Source: Glebionis coronaria
Lineage: Eukaryota; Streptophyta; Magnoliopsida; Asterales; Asteraceae
Reading direction: 5' to 3'
Length of the DNA: 64,000 nt
Assembly (NCBI GenBank): GCA_025667525.1
Contig: JANFOE010002289.1
Coordinates: 27,899 to 91,898 of the forward strand
Positions 11,760 to 22,595 of this stretch are shown here, piece after piece; within the stretch, counting starts at the first letter, position 1; each line of letters begins with the position of its first letter. The notes under the pieces are model-generated. The model searched no databases. It saw nothing but the letters and a program-made list of their open reading frames with translations, and was not told where the DNA came from. The translations under genes and the position numbers were made by a program.

Positions 11760-12264
11760 CAAGTCTATAATTTACTAGACATGCGACGTACGTCTTTACC
11801 ATGCCAAGCACTGCGTGAGTACGGCATACAAAACTTACCACAACGTCTTGTGAGTAAGGTGTCTAGTAAGGATACATGATCCGTGCCGCTGGGGTTGCAT
11901 CCCTCTTACGCGGCAAGTTGAATTAGTAGGTTCACTTAATCCTCTTACCCCGCCTAGAGGCGTATAGTACATGTACGGTGTTTGAATGAATGCATATGAA
12001 TGAAACATGGTATATTATAGTAATAATTAAAATTCTCATGACTAACAAAATCCTAAGAAATAATTTGCACAAAACAAGCCGTGGAGCTAGCTAGGCACCA
12101 CGGCATTTTATTAGAACGTTTACATTTTTTGTTTGAACAAGAATGATAAGTCCTAAAAAAATAAAAAAGGAACCTAGAAAAAACATAAGAAGCAAAACAG
12201 ATAGAGTGCATGGATCTTCATTAAAGCCACATATAGCGAAGTACCCATGGGGAAGCCGTAGCTT
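11760..12264 (-). other. 3' non-coding region of the Tat element
   Basis: 505 bp between the integrase stop and the SIRE 3' LTR with no ORF. Near 12085-12105 a short GTGGAGCTAGCTAGGCACCAC-like inverted repeat is visible. It is taken as Tat 3' UTR by position. Confidence 0.5.
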
Positions 12265-13185
12265 TCAAAGATAGCACCTTTTGAGATTGGACATGTTCCA
12301 TGTGCGTTCTAGATCGCGGCCATCCATGTCGCGTAACTTGTACGCGCCTCGTCCTAAGGCTTCCGTGACCTCATACGGCCCTTCCCACTGAGGGCCCAGC
12401 TTTCCTGTATTCTCCGCTCGACTTGCTTCGTTAGCACGATAGACATAATATTCCGGTCGAAAAGAAACACCTTTAACCTTGGCGTCATAATAAGCCTTCA
12501 TTTTAGCCTTGGACTTAGCCTCATTGATGGCTGCTATCTCCCTTTTTTCTTCTAACAAATCCAGGTTGATTCGCAGTTGCTCGTCGTTCGTGACGACATT
12601 AACCTCCGTCGTGCGGATGGTAGGCATTCCTATTTCCGCTGGTATAACAGCTTCAGTGCCGTAGGCCAATGCAAATGGAGTATCTCCGTTGGCTGTTTTG
12701 ATCATAGTCCTATGTGCCCATAGAACGTGTGGCAGCTCATCCACCCATTTGGCACTTCGTTCATCCAGACGTGCCTTGATGCCGTTTCCCAAGCTTTTAT
12801 TTGCTCGTTCCACAATGCCATTTGTCTGCGGATGCTTAACAGACGCGAAGCGCCGCTTGATATTCAATGATGCACACTAGTCCTTGAATGGATTATCAGC
12901 GAACTGTTTACCGTTGTCCGAGATGATTTCTGCTGGTAGGCCAAAACGGCACACAATATGCTCCCAAACAAACTTTTTAACTTGTTTGGTTGTGATAGAT
13001 TTGACTGCCTTGGCCTCTATCCATCGTGTGAAGTAGTCCATCGTGCCAATCAAGAACTTAACTCCCCCCGCATCTACAGGAAATGGTCCTGCGATGTCGA
13101 TTCCCCACTTATAGAATGGCCATGGGGATGTGATAGGTGTAAGCTCCTGCTGTGGATGTCGCGGCACTGGTCTATGCACTAGCAA
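12265..13185 (-). pseudogene. Tat integrase, catalytic core and C-terminus, broken
   Basis: Minus strand. The core shows D in WGIDIAGPFP and D in EIISDNGKQF in the upstream part (13185-12877). After an in-frame stop near 12875, the same frame continues with RRFASVKHPQTNGIVE, which holds the catalytic Glu, then a C-terminal region ending WNMSNLKRCYL at 12265. The stop replaces a residue in the segment between the second Asp and the Glu. The upstream zinc-finger part is in a different frame at 13179-13300. Confidence 0.85.
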
Positions 13186-14417
13186 TCACTACACTTGCGA
13201 ATCATGTCGCACGCGTCCCTGTGCATGGTAGGCCAATAATATCCTGTCCGTAAGGCTCTAGCTACCACGGATCGTGGACCTGCGTGCATGCCGCACAACC
13301 CTTCATGTATTTCACTGATTACATAGGTAGCCTGACGTGGTCCAACACACCGCAACCACGGCTGCAAGAAAGAGCGCTTATAAAGGATACCTTCTCGGAG
13401 TTTGAAGTGTTGTGACTTCCTTCTGATGCGTCGCGCCGCTTTTTCATCGTCCGGAAGGGTTTCACTAGTCAAATAGTTGATAATCGGGGTCATCCACGTA
13501 GGTCCATCCTCTTCAACTATAGTAGCGACCTCCCCTTCTGTTATAGACTTCTCCTTGAGTATTTCCACCAAAAGTTGCTTGGACAAGTGGGAGAAGCTTG
13601 TGGATGCAATCTTGCTAAGAGCGTCCGCCTTCTTGTTCTCACCTCTTGGCACCTGTTTGATGGAAAACTTGCTGAAAGCCGCGATGAGCGACTTGACTTT
13701 CTCCAAGTATCGGACCATGTTGTCCTCCTTAGCCACATATCCACCTAGAATGTGGTTCGCGACAAGCCGTGAGTCCACGTAGGCCTCAAGGTTGCGGACT
13801 CCCATTCTAGCGGCGATTTTTAAACCCGCAATTAACGCTTCATATTCCGCTTCGTTGTTGGTGGCTGTGAACTCAAAACAGAGGGTGTACGTAAACTCCA
13901 TTCCTTCCGGATTTGTGAGGATGAGACCAGCTCCTGACCCATCCGTACACGAAGATCCGTCCATAAATAACACCCATGGTTCTATTGGAGTCTCGTCTTG
14001 TTTTACGATTGGTCCTTCCTCATCCGGCTTCTCTATCAAGAAATCTGCCAAGATCTGGCCTTTAACAGTCGTCCTTGGCCTATAAGATATATTATGCTCC
14101 CCCAATAGAATGCTCCATTTTTGTAGCCTTCCTGCCACATCCGGTTTAGAGATTACCTGCTTTATTGGTTGGTCAGTAATGACTACAATTGGGTGCGCCT
14201 GAAAGTATCGGCGCAACCGCTTTGTAGCAAACACTAGTGCCAAAACCAATTTTTCCATAGAGGAGTAATTCAACTCCGGCCCTTGTAATGTTCTACTTAT
14301 GAAGTAGACCGGGGTTTGTACCGTATACCTATCCGTCATGAGTACCGCACTTATTGCTCCATGTGTGGCTGAGAGATACATAATAAGTTCCTCCTTTGGC
14401 CGGGGAGCTACTAGCAT
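13179..14417 (-). pseudogene. Tat RNase H plus second (archaeal-type) RNase H and integrase N-terminus
   Basis: One open frame of 412 codons on the minus strand. The first third is the RT-linked RNase H (AISAVLMTDR, SYSSMEKLV-like NYSSMEKLVLALVF, VITDQPIKQV). The middle is a second RNase H with DGSSCTDGSGAG, NNEAEYEALIAG and YVDSRLVANHI, followed by ENKKADALSKIA; the acidic residues expected for catalysis are present. The end is the integrase zinc-binding region (HEGLCGMHAG, YYWPTMHRDACDMIRKCSDC) and stops there at a nonsense codon. A stop also separates this frame from the RT frame upstream (14436). Two RNase H domains in one polyprotein are known from the Tat clade. Confidence 0.88.
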
Positions 14418-14435
14418 AGGGAGAGATGCAAGGTG

Positions 14436-15387
14436 CTACTTGAGTTGGCCAAAAGCTTCCTCGGCTTCCTTTGTCCATCGGAAGTCTCCCTTCCTAATGC
14501 ACTTCTTGATTGTCTTAAACAGGGGTAATGAATTCTCTGCGGACTTTGATAGGAACCTATTTAGCCCGGCCAGCTTCCCATTTAAGGATTGTACCTCCTT
14601 CCGTGTCTGAGGGGATGGCAGCTGTATTACTGCGTCCGTTTTCTCTGGGCAAGGTTTGATGCCATTTGGATCAATCATATATCCAAGGAACATTCCCTCT
14701 GTTGCCCTAAACGTGCATTTCTTTGGGTTTAGCTTCATATTGATCCTCCTCAGTGTGTCGAATGTCTCTTGGACATCCCGGAGAAGTGCATCCTCCGTAT
14801 GACTTTTTATGACTAAGTCATCCACATAGACTTCCAGGTTGCGGCCTATCTGCGAGTCAAAGGCTTTGTCCACAAGCCGCTGGTATGTAGCACCGGCGTT
14901 CTTTAGTCCAAACGGCATTTTCGTATAGCAGTATACGCCCTGACCAGTATGGAACGCCGTTTTTTCTGCGTCCTCCTCCACCATCTGGATCTGGTGGTAT
15001 CCTTTATATGCGTCTAGGAAGCACTTAAAGGGATATCCACATAGGGATTCCACTTTCCAGTCAATCTCCGATAACGGGTAACAATCCTGTGGACAGGCTT
15101 TGTTCAAATCCGTGAAATCCACACACATGCGCCAACTTCCGTCATGTTTCTTGACCATGACCGGATTGGATAACCACTCGTGGTAGTATACCTCGCGCAT
15201 GATACCTGCGTCCACTAGTTTTCGTACTTCCTCCAATATCACTCGGCTGCGCGCTCAGGCGCCTGGCCGCGCTTCTTTTGCTTGATGGGTTGGTACCCCT
15301 GGCGGATTTGGATCTTATGTTTTGCTATCGCGCGTGGTACGCCTGTCATATGCTTTGGCTCCCATGCGAATATATCTAGATTTTCAC
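14436..15387 (-). pseudogene. Tat reverse transcriptase
   Basis: Minus strand. 15242-14436 is open for 268 codons: SNPVMVKKHDGSWRMCVDFT, then DAYKGYHQIQM with the first catalytic Asp, YTKMPFGLKNAGATYQR, and the active site LEVYVDDLVIKS. The N-terminal end of the domain (FAWEPKHMTG) is readable in another frame at 15387-15243, so there is a frameshift or stop near 15243. A stop follows at 14436 before the RNase H frame. Confidence 0.88.
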
Positions 15388-16335
15388 TTAAAAGAGAGCA
15401 CATGGCCCTTTTGCCGCTATCCGAGAGCGCCCCCCTATGGATATCTCCTGTTCCGGATAGTCAGGATGGATTGCCACCTTCCAATTGGGAGGTGGTGATC
15501 CATCCTTGGGTGGAACAGGTGGAGCCGGTGTTGTCACGGTATGACACTCGGATGCTGGTACGATTGTGTTGTAAATGGTGACGATTCCTCCCTCAACAGG
15601 GAACTTGATCATCCCGTGTGCCGTGGAAGGTACCGCTCGTATAGCCAGAATACTTGGTCTGCCTATGATCCCGTTGTACGGAGAGTGTGAGCGTATCACC
15701 ATGAAGTTCATCCACGCAGTAGTGGAGTGTTCCTCATTCCCAATGGTTACAAGAAGACGCAGTTGCCCTATCGGCCAGATGGTGTCTCCACTAAAGCCAG
15801 TGAGCGGCGTCGTGGCCGGTACTAATTGGCTTCTTATTTCTGGCCGTAACTGCACAAAACAGTGTTCATACAGTACTTCTGCTGATGATCCTCCATCCAC
15901 ATACATGCGACGAACATTGTGTGTTCCAATGTTTATCTCAATAGTGAGAGGCGCATCAATCACATCGCTTGATGTGATGGGAGGGAATGAGATTTCCCTG
16001 CCGCGTGAAAATTTTTGGCCAATTTTCTGCCTCGTGTGGCGTTGTCTGGATTGGATCATGTATATGGTCGAAGGTTTGTCCTTTTGGGGATCCTTCTTAT
16101 CATACTTTTTGTTGTCTTTTCCATCCTTCCAATCCTTAACCAAATGCTTGAGTTTACCTGACTTGATCAGTAACTCAATGTGCTTCTTGAGCTGGATACA
16201 CTCCTCCGTGTCGTGGCCCTTGTCATTATGGAACTCGCAGAAACGATTTCCTTGACGACGGTCCGGCGGAGTTGTCACTGGGGGAGGTCTCGGAAAATTT
16301 GCCCCTTCCGTAAGCAAGATCTCCCGGTAGGACAT
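15388..16335 (-). pseudogene. Tat gag C-terminus and aspartic protease
   Basis: Minus strand, 315 codons. The first part has the Tat/Athila gag signature FCEFHNDKGHDTEECIQLKK, a CHHC-like zinc motif. The second is the retropepsin with YVDGGSSAEVLY, where the Asp is the catalytic residue, followed by GIIGRPSILAIRAVPST, the flap and core region. The frame is shifted relative to both the gag upstream and the RT downstream. Confidence 0.85.
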
Positions 16336-16337
16336 CT

Positions 16338-16879
16338 TTAGGGGGTAAACTTATCATCCGACCGTCCTCCTTTGTTTTGGCTCTTGTAGTCTGAGCCCCT
16401 ACTACTGTTTTGATTGCTTTGACCACCCGACTGTCTCCGGGACTGGTCGTTTGATCGGTAGCAATTTCCTTTGGAAGGGTAAGCCGCGGAAACCGCTGTT
16501 TCTCCCTCTATGAAGTTTCTGACCCTTTCCATGAGATCATCATACTTCTCTGGACGCTTGTCATTGAGACGCCTGATTAACTCCCTATCTGTTATGGCGT
16601 GCATGTAGTCGGAGATTTTCAGGAGTTCTGGCATCGTCTTTGTGCGTGTGCACTCGTCGTTGAAGCGTTAGTGAAGGCTTCTGTAGACTCCCCCGGCCGT
16701 TGCTTGACAGTTGCCAATGAGACCGGATCCCTATTATACTTCTTCCGCTGAGTATAATTATTCTTGAACGCAATGCGTAGTTCCGTGAAGCTATTAATGC
16801 TTCGTGGAGGGAGTCCCTCAAACCAGTCACGGGCATTGCCGATCAAAGTCGAATTGAACATTTGGCACCATATAGGCAT
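16338..16879 (-). pseudogene. Tat gag, central part, two frames
   Basis: Minus strand. 16879-16619 encodes the capsid-like region (NARDWFEGLPPRSINSFTEL) and 16634-16338 continues it in another frame (YMHAITDRELIRRLNDKRPE, then a Gln/Ser/Asn-rich basic tail). The break near 16625-16640 is a frameshift. An in-frame stop at about 16883 separates it from the N-terminal ORF. Confidence 0.8.
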
Positions 16880-16882
16880 GGG

Positions 16883-17929
16883 TCATCGCTCAATTTTAGC
16901 CTGCGTATCAAATATTTTGAGGTGATCATCCGGATCACCAGTTCCATCATAGGTCTTGACACACGCCGGCATGCGACGTTTTGTGTCCTCGGAGTAGTTC
17001 CGAATACGGAGAGTAAAAGGATCTTCCCTGGGATCCGCCCATGGACGGGTGAGCCTAGGGTCATCCCATGGGTCACACCATGGGCGGGAAAGATCCTCCG
17101 CTTCTGCCTCTCGATAATAAGGGCCACCATAATATTCATCATTATTTGGTGGTGGTGGAGGGGTACGCCTAGGTCGGCGACGCTTGGGTGGATGGTCATC
17201 CGAGTCCTCTCCTGATGGATCTGGAGACGGGGGTGGTGCCCCATCCCTTGGGTGAGGACCACTCTTTTGAGAAGAGCCAGGAGCCTTCTTCCCGGTGTCC
17301 ATCCTATCCCACACACTTGTGCGGCGAGCGGCTCTGGTCAGCTCTCGGTCTGGTCGCTCGGGTGAACCGTCGGACTTCTCTCCCCCTTCTCGAGACTGCG
17401 TTAGTTCATGTATGAGGCGATCTCCTATGCGTTCGAACACATTCCTAGGTTGAGGGGTTTCCTCGAAGGTGCTCTGCTCCTGAGGCCGGGTTTTCCTTTT
17501 CTTCTGATTTTGGGAAGAGGTGATTGGTCCGGTATTGCCAAAGTTGAGTCTAGATTGGAGGTTACTCCCTAGATTCAACCTTGATGCAATCCCTGGGACG
17601 ATCCTATCAAAGTTCTGCGTGAGAACTCGAGTGAGATCCTCCTCGCTGAGAGGTTGGACTTCCACTTCCTCCTCCAGCGCTGGTCTGCGCGGCTCCTTGT
17701 TAGGGGGATTGGGCGCACTCCCTGGATCAGGGTTGTCCAGGGTTGAAGTAGGTGGGGGAGTTATGGAGATCGTGCTCGTCACCCCCATGGACTGGAAACC
17801 ACCTCGCTTACTAGGTCCGCCCACTGGGCGGCTAGGGGATTGATAGGGGATGAGTATCCCTTCCCCTTGGGACTTCCGATTTCCAGGATTTGTGTTCCTG
17901 GGATTAGCTTGCGGATGCCCCTTCGTCAT
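16883..17929 (-). CDS. Tat gag N-terminal ORF
   Basis: Minus strand, 348 codons from the ATG at 17929, 63 bases after the LTR. It is low complexity, rich in Pro, Arg, Asp and Ser (KRRRPRRTPPPPP; DDPRLTRPWADPRED), and ends in a recognisable capsid start (YDGTGDPDDHLKIFDTQ). The stop at 16883 is in frame with homologous sequence after it, so it is a nonsense mutation. Confidence 0.78.
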   Translation of the reverse strand: MTKGHPQANPRNTNPGNRKSQGEGILIPYQSPSRPVGGPSKRGGFQSMGVTSTISITPPPTSTLDNPDPGSAPNPPNKEPRRPALEEEVEVQPLSEEDLTRVLTQNFDRIVPGIASRLNLGSNLQSRLNFGNTGPITSSQNQKKRKTRPQEQSTFEETPQPRNVFERIGDRLIHELTQSREGGEKSDGSPERPDRELTRAARRTSVWDRMDTGKKAPGSSQKSGPHPRDGAPPPSPDPSGEDSDDHPPKRRRPRRTPPPPPNNDEYYGGPYYREAEAEDLSRPWCDPWDDPRLTRPWADPREDPFTLRIRNYSEDTKRRMPACVKTYDGTGDPDDHLKIFDTQAKIER

Positions 17930-17976
17930 GGAGAGTTCAAGATGAGATTTTGCTCTAGCTTAGTGTAATGGGTCCC

Positions 17977-17990
17977 ACGGATGGCGCCAA
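17977..17990 (-). other. Primer-binding site of the Tat element
   Basis: On the minus strand TTGGCGCCATCCGT follows the LTR end by two bases. TGGCGCC plus a following purine/pyrimidine pattern is the usual start of Tat/Athila primer sites; the match to tRNA-Asp beyond TGGCGCC is poor. Confidence 0.6.
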
Positions 17991-17992
17991 CT

Positions 17993-18575
17993 TGTTGATG
18001 CAAAAGTTGGGTGATCCTTGCTTGACCCGAATTAGGCTTAATTCGGGTTGGCTGGGCTCCGGCTCCTGCACCAAGTGAACTGTATGGTTGGGATCCTGCA
18101 CACTAAACAACACGCGTTAGACTTACCGTGGGAATGTTTCCCACGATTAGACTCCGGCGTGAGAGTAAGAATCGGTTTAGGGTTTATGAGAATTGAGTGA
18201 GTTGAGAGTATAGAACGTAATCCCTTTGTGGAACCCTTGGGGGTTCCTTTTATAGGCAGTGAAACCCTAATGGGCTGTCACTGATGCTTCGGCCCCAAGG
18301 AAAGGATAAGCACCAAAATTGGATTGATTGTTATCTTCTAATTATGGTGAGTGAATATCCTCTCCTTTGGAGTAAATCATATTCAGAGATAGAATATGAT
18401 TCGGTCTAACCCTGTACCGGTCATGCCGGGCCGTGGGCCGCACACATGTGTGCGGTTACTGTTCATCCAAGCCCATAAGCTCAAATGACATTATTCCCAC
18501 CCATCCGTGATGGGCCGGATACGGGTAGTACCCGTGGGCCGGGTTCATGACCCGGCTGGGGACTATACGTCATCA
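17993..18575 (-). repeat. 5' LTR of the Tat element
   Basis: 583 bp. On the minus strand it starts TGATGACG at 18575 and ends GCATCAACA at 17993. The boundary at 18575 is set by the point where Copia RT coding sequence (GEVA) stops on the other side; the boundary at 17993 by the adjacent primer site. A strong TATA box lies in it. Confidence 0.8.
18246..18255 (-). promoter_or_regulatory. TATA box of the Tat LTR
   Basis: CTATAAAAGG on the minus strand, about 250 bp from the LTR's downstream end, flanked by GC-rich sequence. It fits the core promoter of the element. Confidence 0.6.
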
Positions 18576-19382
18576 ATGCAACTTCTCCTAAATCCTTCAT
18601 TGAAAAACATTTATCGAGATAATCTTTAACAGCTTTAAGTCTTAGAATGTTACTTCCCATGATTAATATGTCATCAACATATAGGACTAGAAATACTACA
18701 TCACTCCAACTAGCTTTGCGATATACACATGGATCATCACGATTTTGAATAAATCCAAACTTTTTGATTTCTTCATCAAATCATGTATTTCATTGACGTG
18801 ATGCTTGCTTCAAACCATACATAGATCTTTGAAGTTTGCACACGTGTTTTGGATTCTTAGGATCAACATACCCTTCTGGTTGTTGCATATAGATGTCTTC
18901 ATCTAAGCGACCGTTCAAGAAGGCAGTTTTGACATCCATTTGCCTTATCTCATAGTCATAGTATGCTGCTATTGCTATGAGAATCCTAATAGCTCTTATG
19001 TCTGCTACAGGAGAAAATGTCTCCTCGTAATTTACGCCAAAAGTTTGAGTAAAACCTTTAGCTACTAAACGAGCTTTATAGGATTGTACTTTTCCGTCCG
19101 TGTCAGTTTTCTTCTTGTATATCCACTTATGTCTCACTACTTTAGCATTCAGAGGTGGATCTACAAGAATCCAAACATCATCAACTTTCATGGATTTCAT
19201 TCTTCAGCCATAGCAACCACCCACTTATCCTTATCAGTATCAAGCATGGCGGATTTATAATTAGCAGGTTCACCAAGATCCCCAAATTCATCATCATCCT
19301 CTATATTAAGACATATATTGCAATTAGCATTTTTAATCCTTTCAGATCTATGCAGAGGAACTAATTCCGGTGGAACCGCCAT
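18576..19382 (-). pseudogene. Copia reverse transcriptase, minus strand, cut by the Tat insertion
   Basis: Minus strand, in two main frames. 19382-19197 is the linker before RT (FGDLGEPANYKSAM). 19200-18790 is the RT N-terminus (HKWIYKKKTDTDGKVQSYKA, ETFSPVADIRAIRI, QMDVKTAFLNGRL). It stops at 18790, but homologous sequence continues to 18577 and includes the active site LVLYVDDILIMGS and CFSMKDLGEVA, where the Tat LTR begins. The RNase H and 3' LTR of this element must lie beyond the Tat element, outside the window. Confidence 0.88.
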
Positions 19383-19547
19383 ACTTTCTGGTTCTACAGG
19401 AATTATTTCGCTAGTGTTTTCAGAAGGTAATGTATCTATATGACTCTATTCAAGATCATAATATCTCCCACTGAATGCTTGATTAACAATATCACTTTCA
19501 AGGAAGTCTCCACACCTAGCAACAATCACTTTGTTCTCAGGTGGATA

Positions 19548-20423
19548 CTAAAAGTAGTAACCCATAGTTTCCTTAGGGTATCCTACAAAGATACATTTCA
19601 CAGATCGTTGTTGGAGTTTATCGCCCGAGTCATGTTTCACATACGCCTCGCAACCCCAGACCTTTAAATAAGACAAATAAGGCTTCTTGCCATGCCATAG
19701 TTCATATGGTGTCTTATCAACCTTCTTCGTGGGAACCGCATTTAAAATACGAACAACAGATTCTAAAGCATAATCCCAAAAGGATAATGGTAAAGTTGTA
19801 TGATTAAACTTAGATCGCACCATATCTAATAATGTAGGATTTATATTTTCATATACACCATTTTGTTGTGGAGTATAGGTACAAGTATTCACCACCTCTA
19901 TCAGAACGAAGAGCTTTAATCTTCTTTCCTAGTTGCAGTTCTACTTCTGTTTTAAACACTTTGAATGTTTCAAATACCTCATGTTTATGCTTAAGTAAAT
20001 AAACATAACCATAACAGCTATAATCATCCGTAAATGTTAAGAAGTAGCAAGCACCTTTCCTTGACAAATGTCTAAGTGGCCCGCACACATCAGTATGTAT
20101 TAAACCAAGTAGATAAGTAGCTCTTTTAATATTGCTATTAAAAGGTTTCTTGGTATCTTTCTAGAGATACAAGACTCACATTTATCAAATAATTCATCAT
20201 TGATATTTTCCAAAAGACCTTCTCGTTGAAGCTTTTATATACGAGTCTTTACAATATTGGCAAGTCTACAATGCAAAAGATAAGAAGAGTTCTTGTCAAA
20301 CTTTCTCTTCTTATTCATGCTACAAACAAAATTATTATTATTCTTGGATTCATTATCATGCATGTCTTTTTTAAACACACCATTTACAGAAATTGTGTTA
20401 AAATAGAAATACCATTTTTTCAA
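19548..20423 (-). pseudogene. Copia integrase and pre-integrase domain, frameshifted
   Basis: Minus strand. 20423-20235 resembles the pre-integrase zinc region (SSYLLHCRLANI), where the second zinc-binding His of the usual HxxLGH motif is not seen. 20088-19849 holds the first catalytic region (YFLTFTDDYSCYGYVYLLKH, ALRSDRGGEY) and 19895-19548 the region with TYTPQQNGVYE, the catalytic Glu. The frames differ, so at least one frameshift splits the core. Between 19383 and 19547 the linker has no long frame. Confidence 0.85.
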
Positions 20424-20755
20424 ACAGAAATTCCATTATTATCAATAGTGTGAACGAATCTATTATTCAACAAACAAGAAAAGGAAATAATACCCCTAAC
20501 AATTGTAGGTGCATAATGACAATCATTTAAAATCAGTACGAAACCCAAAGGTAAAACTAAATTAAATGTTCCTATAGCTTCAAATGTTGCTTGTTCCCCA
20601 TAGGATAACACCATTGCCCACTTGCAGAAATTGTTCCCCATATGATAGCTTCCTTTCCAGATTAATCCATGCAGCGTATTACAAATGTTAATACCGCATC
20701 CCGTATCATATACCCAGGAAATTAATTTGTATGTCAAATTGAATAATTCAATCAT
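20420..20755 (-). pseudogene. Copia aspartic protease
   Basis: Minus strand, 111 codons open. The catalytic motif is WVYDTGCGINIC. The end of the frame (IVRGIISFSCLLNNRF) matches the region that leads into the pre-integrase domain. It is separated from gag by a frame change. Confidence 0.82.
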
Positions 20756-20804
20756 AAATAAAGTACCTGAAGCTGTAGCGCTCTACTCAGATTTCTTCTT
20801 TATT

Positions 20805-21665
20805 TCACAACTCTTCGAGGTAAAGAGGGCAATTCCTCTTCCAGTGACCACGTTCCTTGCAATGGTGACAAGTCTCATCCTTCGGAGATTTATTCTTCTT
20901 GAAAAAATTCTGCTTAGTTTTTGAATAAGTCGCAACTTGCTTGCCCTTATCACCCTTCCCTTTGCCTTTCTTCTTGTTCGCTTGCGGTTTTGGCTTACTC
21001 ACTCTACCCTTTTGTATGGTTAGTACATGAGGAGTAGAAGTAGATGCCTTGTCCTTTAACCCCTTTTCATAATCAATGAGCATTGCATGTAAATCATTAA
21101 TTGTCTTCCCCGTGCAATGCATATTATAGCTTCTAACAAAATCATTGAAGTCCTTGTTAAAGGACCTATTGATTAAGTTGATAGCCATATTTTGATCATA
21201 GGGTTATCCTAGTGCAATGAGCTTTTCCATATAACCTCTCATCTCCATATAATGGGCACTAACAAACTTTCCAGGAGTTTGCTTGCAGCTATGCAAAGCA
21301 TCTACTAAGTCGTAGATCTCCACAGCTTGCGGCTTCTCGAACATAGCCTTGAGCTCATCAAACATTCGCTAAGACGAAAATAGCTCATACTTTTGTTGAA
21401 GTGGAGGAGCCATTTTTCCTAACATTAAGCAAGCAACCTCCGAGTGCTTCTTAACATTAGCAGCGTGTTCAAGCCTTTGCACTTCAGAAGCTCCTTCAGC
21501 AAGATCCTCTGGTTAAGGAGTGGTCAAGATATCAATAGTACTCGCTACTCTCAAGACAATTCTTAGTGAGCGGTACCAATCATTGAAGTTTGGGCCAGTA
21601 AGTTCAGGACGATCAAAAAACATTTTGAACGCAGAACTTATAGTGTTATTGTCGGGTTGAGCCAT
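20805..21665 (-). pseudogene. Copia gag of the minus-strand element
   Basis: Minus strand, from the ATG at 21665 (MAQPDNNTISSAFKMFFD). The N-terminal half (21665-21189) reads as Copia gag (LTGPNFNDWYRSLRIVLRVA) but has several in-frame stops. 21188-20805 is open for 127 codons and ends in a zinc knuckle, CHHCKERGHWKRNC, after a Lys-rich stretch (NKKKGKGKGDKGKQ). The element is old, judging by the number of lesions. Confidence 0.87.
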
Positions 21666-21710
21666 TTCTATAGAAATAAGTTCAAATATTAGTATTTTCG
21701 ATATTAAAAT

Positions 21711-22142
21711 TGATGGAGAAAGAAGAATAAACTGATTATTTAGTTTCCTTAGTTTATAATATCTTTTATTTTAATTTTCTTATTTTGTGGTATGTTTTAT
21801 TTATTTTTCTGATTTTGTGTTTTCTGGGAAGAATATTGTTATCTTTTTTCCTAAGTTTAGTTTTCTATATAATTAGGACTTTTTGTATTGAATGATTATT
21901 GAGTTATGAATAAAAAACACAGACTTTTAGTCTTCTGATAATTGACTTAAATCCAGGTTAGGGTTTATTGTTCGATTTCATCCAAATAATTGGGTATCGT
22001 TGAATCAACGATTGTTGGAGTTTACCTAATTATCGGTATTCTTTTTGAATCAACGATAGTTGGAAGGATTGTGTCTGACATTCTTTCGAACCAACAGATT
22101 CAATTATTTATCCTTGTTACTTTTGTTTTTTAGTCTACATCA
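21711..22142 (+). repeat. TRIM-A 5' LTR
   Basis: 432 bp LTR, nearly identical to the copy at 22596-23028 apart from a few substitutions and indels, including one near 21995 where the two copies differ by a few bases. Confidence 0.93.
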
Positions 22143-22174
22143 GTTGGTATCAAGAGCCGAAGTTCCTGATTAAG

Positions 22175-22588
22175 ATGTTAGAATATCCGTTTTTTGAGGT
22201 TGATGGTTCATCTTTTGATGAATGGGAAGATTATGGTGCGGCTAGTGATGATTATGATGGACCTCCCATATTTGATGAATATGAAGAAGAACCGATGCTA
22301 GTTTATGATACAAATATTGAAGATGTCATTGAGGAAATAGAAGGATTTACGAAGAAAAAAGAATTTGGTAGGGAAGAAGACAACATTGAAGACACTGTAG
22401 TTGTGGTTAATAGGCTTTGTTCTACAATGATCCAAACTATCATGGTCGACAAGTTGGGTTTAAAGACGATCAAGGTTCGAGGTCGATTCATTTTAAAGAA
22501 AGGAAATATAATGGAAGGGATACAAATTTGGATTCTACGCGTACAAAGGACGAATGAGACAAACTCGAGGACGAGTTTTTTGAAGTGA
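22175..22588 (+). CDS. Small acidic ORF inside TRIM-A, captured Gypsy fragment
   Basis: 138 codons from the ATG at 22175, 33 bases after the LTR. It is highly acidic at first (DDYDGPPIFDEYEEEP, IEDVIEEIEGFTKK), then VVVVNRLCSTMIQ. These resemble the linker between gag and protease in chromovirus Ty3/Gypsy polyproteins (GPPIYDEY, VV.R..). The last part (RTNETNSRTSFLK) resembles the region at the 3' end of such elements just before the purine tract. No catalytic domain is present. I infer a deletion derivative that retains the ends of a Gypsy coding region; whether it is translated is unknown. Confidence 0.6.
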   Translation: MLEYPFFEVDGSSFDEWEDYGAASDDYDGPPIFDEYEEEPMLVYDTNIEDVIEEIEGFTKKKEFGREEDNIEDTVVVVNRLCSTMIQTIMVDKLGLKTIKVRGRFILKKGNIMEGIQIWILRVQRTNETNSRTSFLK

Positions 22589-22595
22589 GGGAGAA

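Larger units (their letters stand above)
11760..18575 (-). mobile_element. Ty3/Gypsy Tat-lineage element, minus strand, 3' part missing
   Basis: Reading on the minus strand, the order is LTR (18575-17993), primer site, gag, protease, RT, RNase H, a second archaeal-type RNase H, and integrase ending at 12265. RT before integrase is the Ty3/Gypsy order, and the second RNase H is the mark of the Tat clade. The 3' LTR is not in the window because the SIRE element lies at the 3' non-coding end. The coding region has several frameshifts and stops, so it is dead. The element interrupts the RT gene of an older minus-strand Copia element at 18576; ATGCA at 18576-18580 would be its target duplication, but the other copy cannot be seen. 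Confidence 0.9.
18576..21710 (-). mobile_element. Old minus-strand Ty1/Copia element, interrupted at both ends
   Basis: gag (21665) to RT (18577) in Copia order on the minus strand. The Tat element interrupts RT at 18576. TRIM-A interrupts the leader at 21711. The 5' LTR and primer site should lie above 23033; I found no clear primer site there, so that end is degraded or missing. Confidence 0.85.

Noticed and set aside
12689..12880. Plus-strand ORFs opposite the Tat polyprotein (also 13792-14085, 15575-16255, 16862-17415)
   Set aside because: Antisense to well-supported integrase, RNase H, protease and gag sequence.
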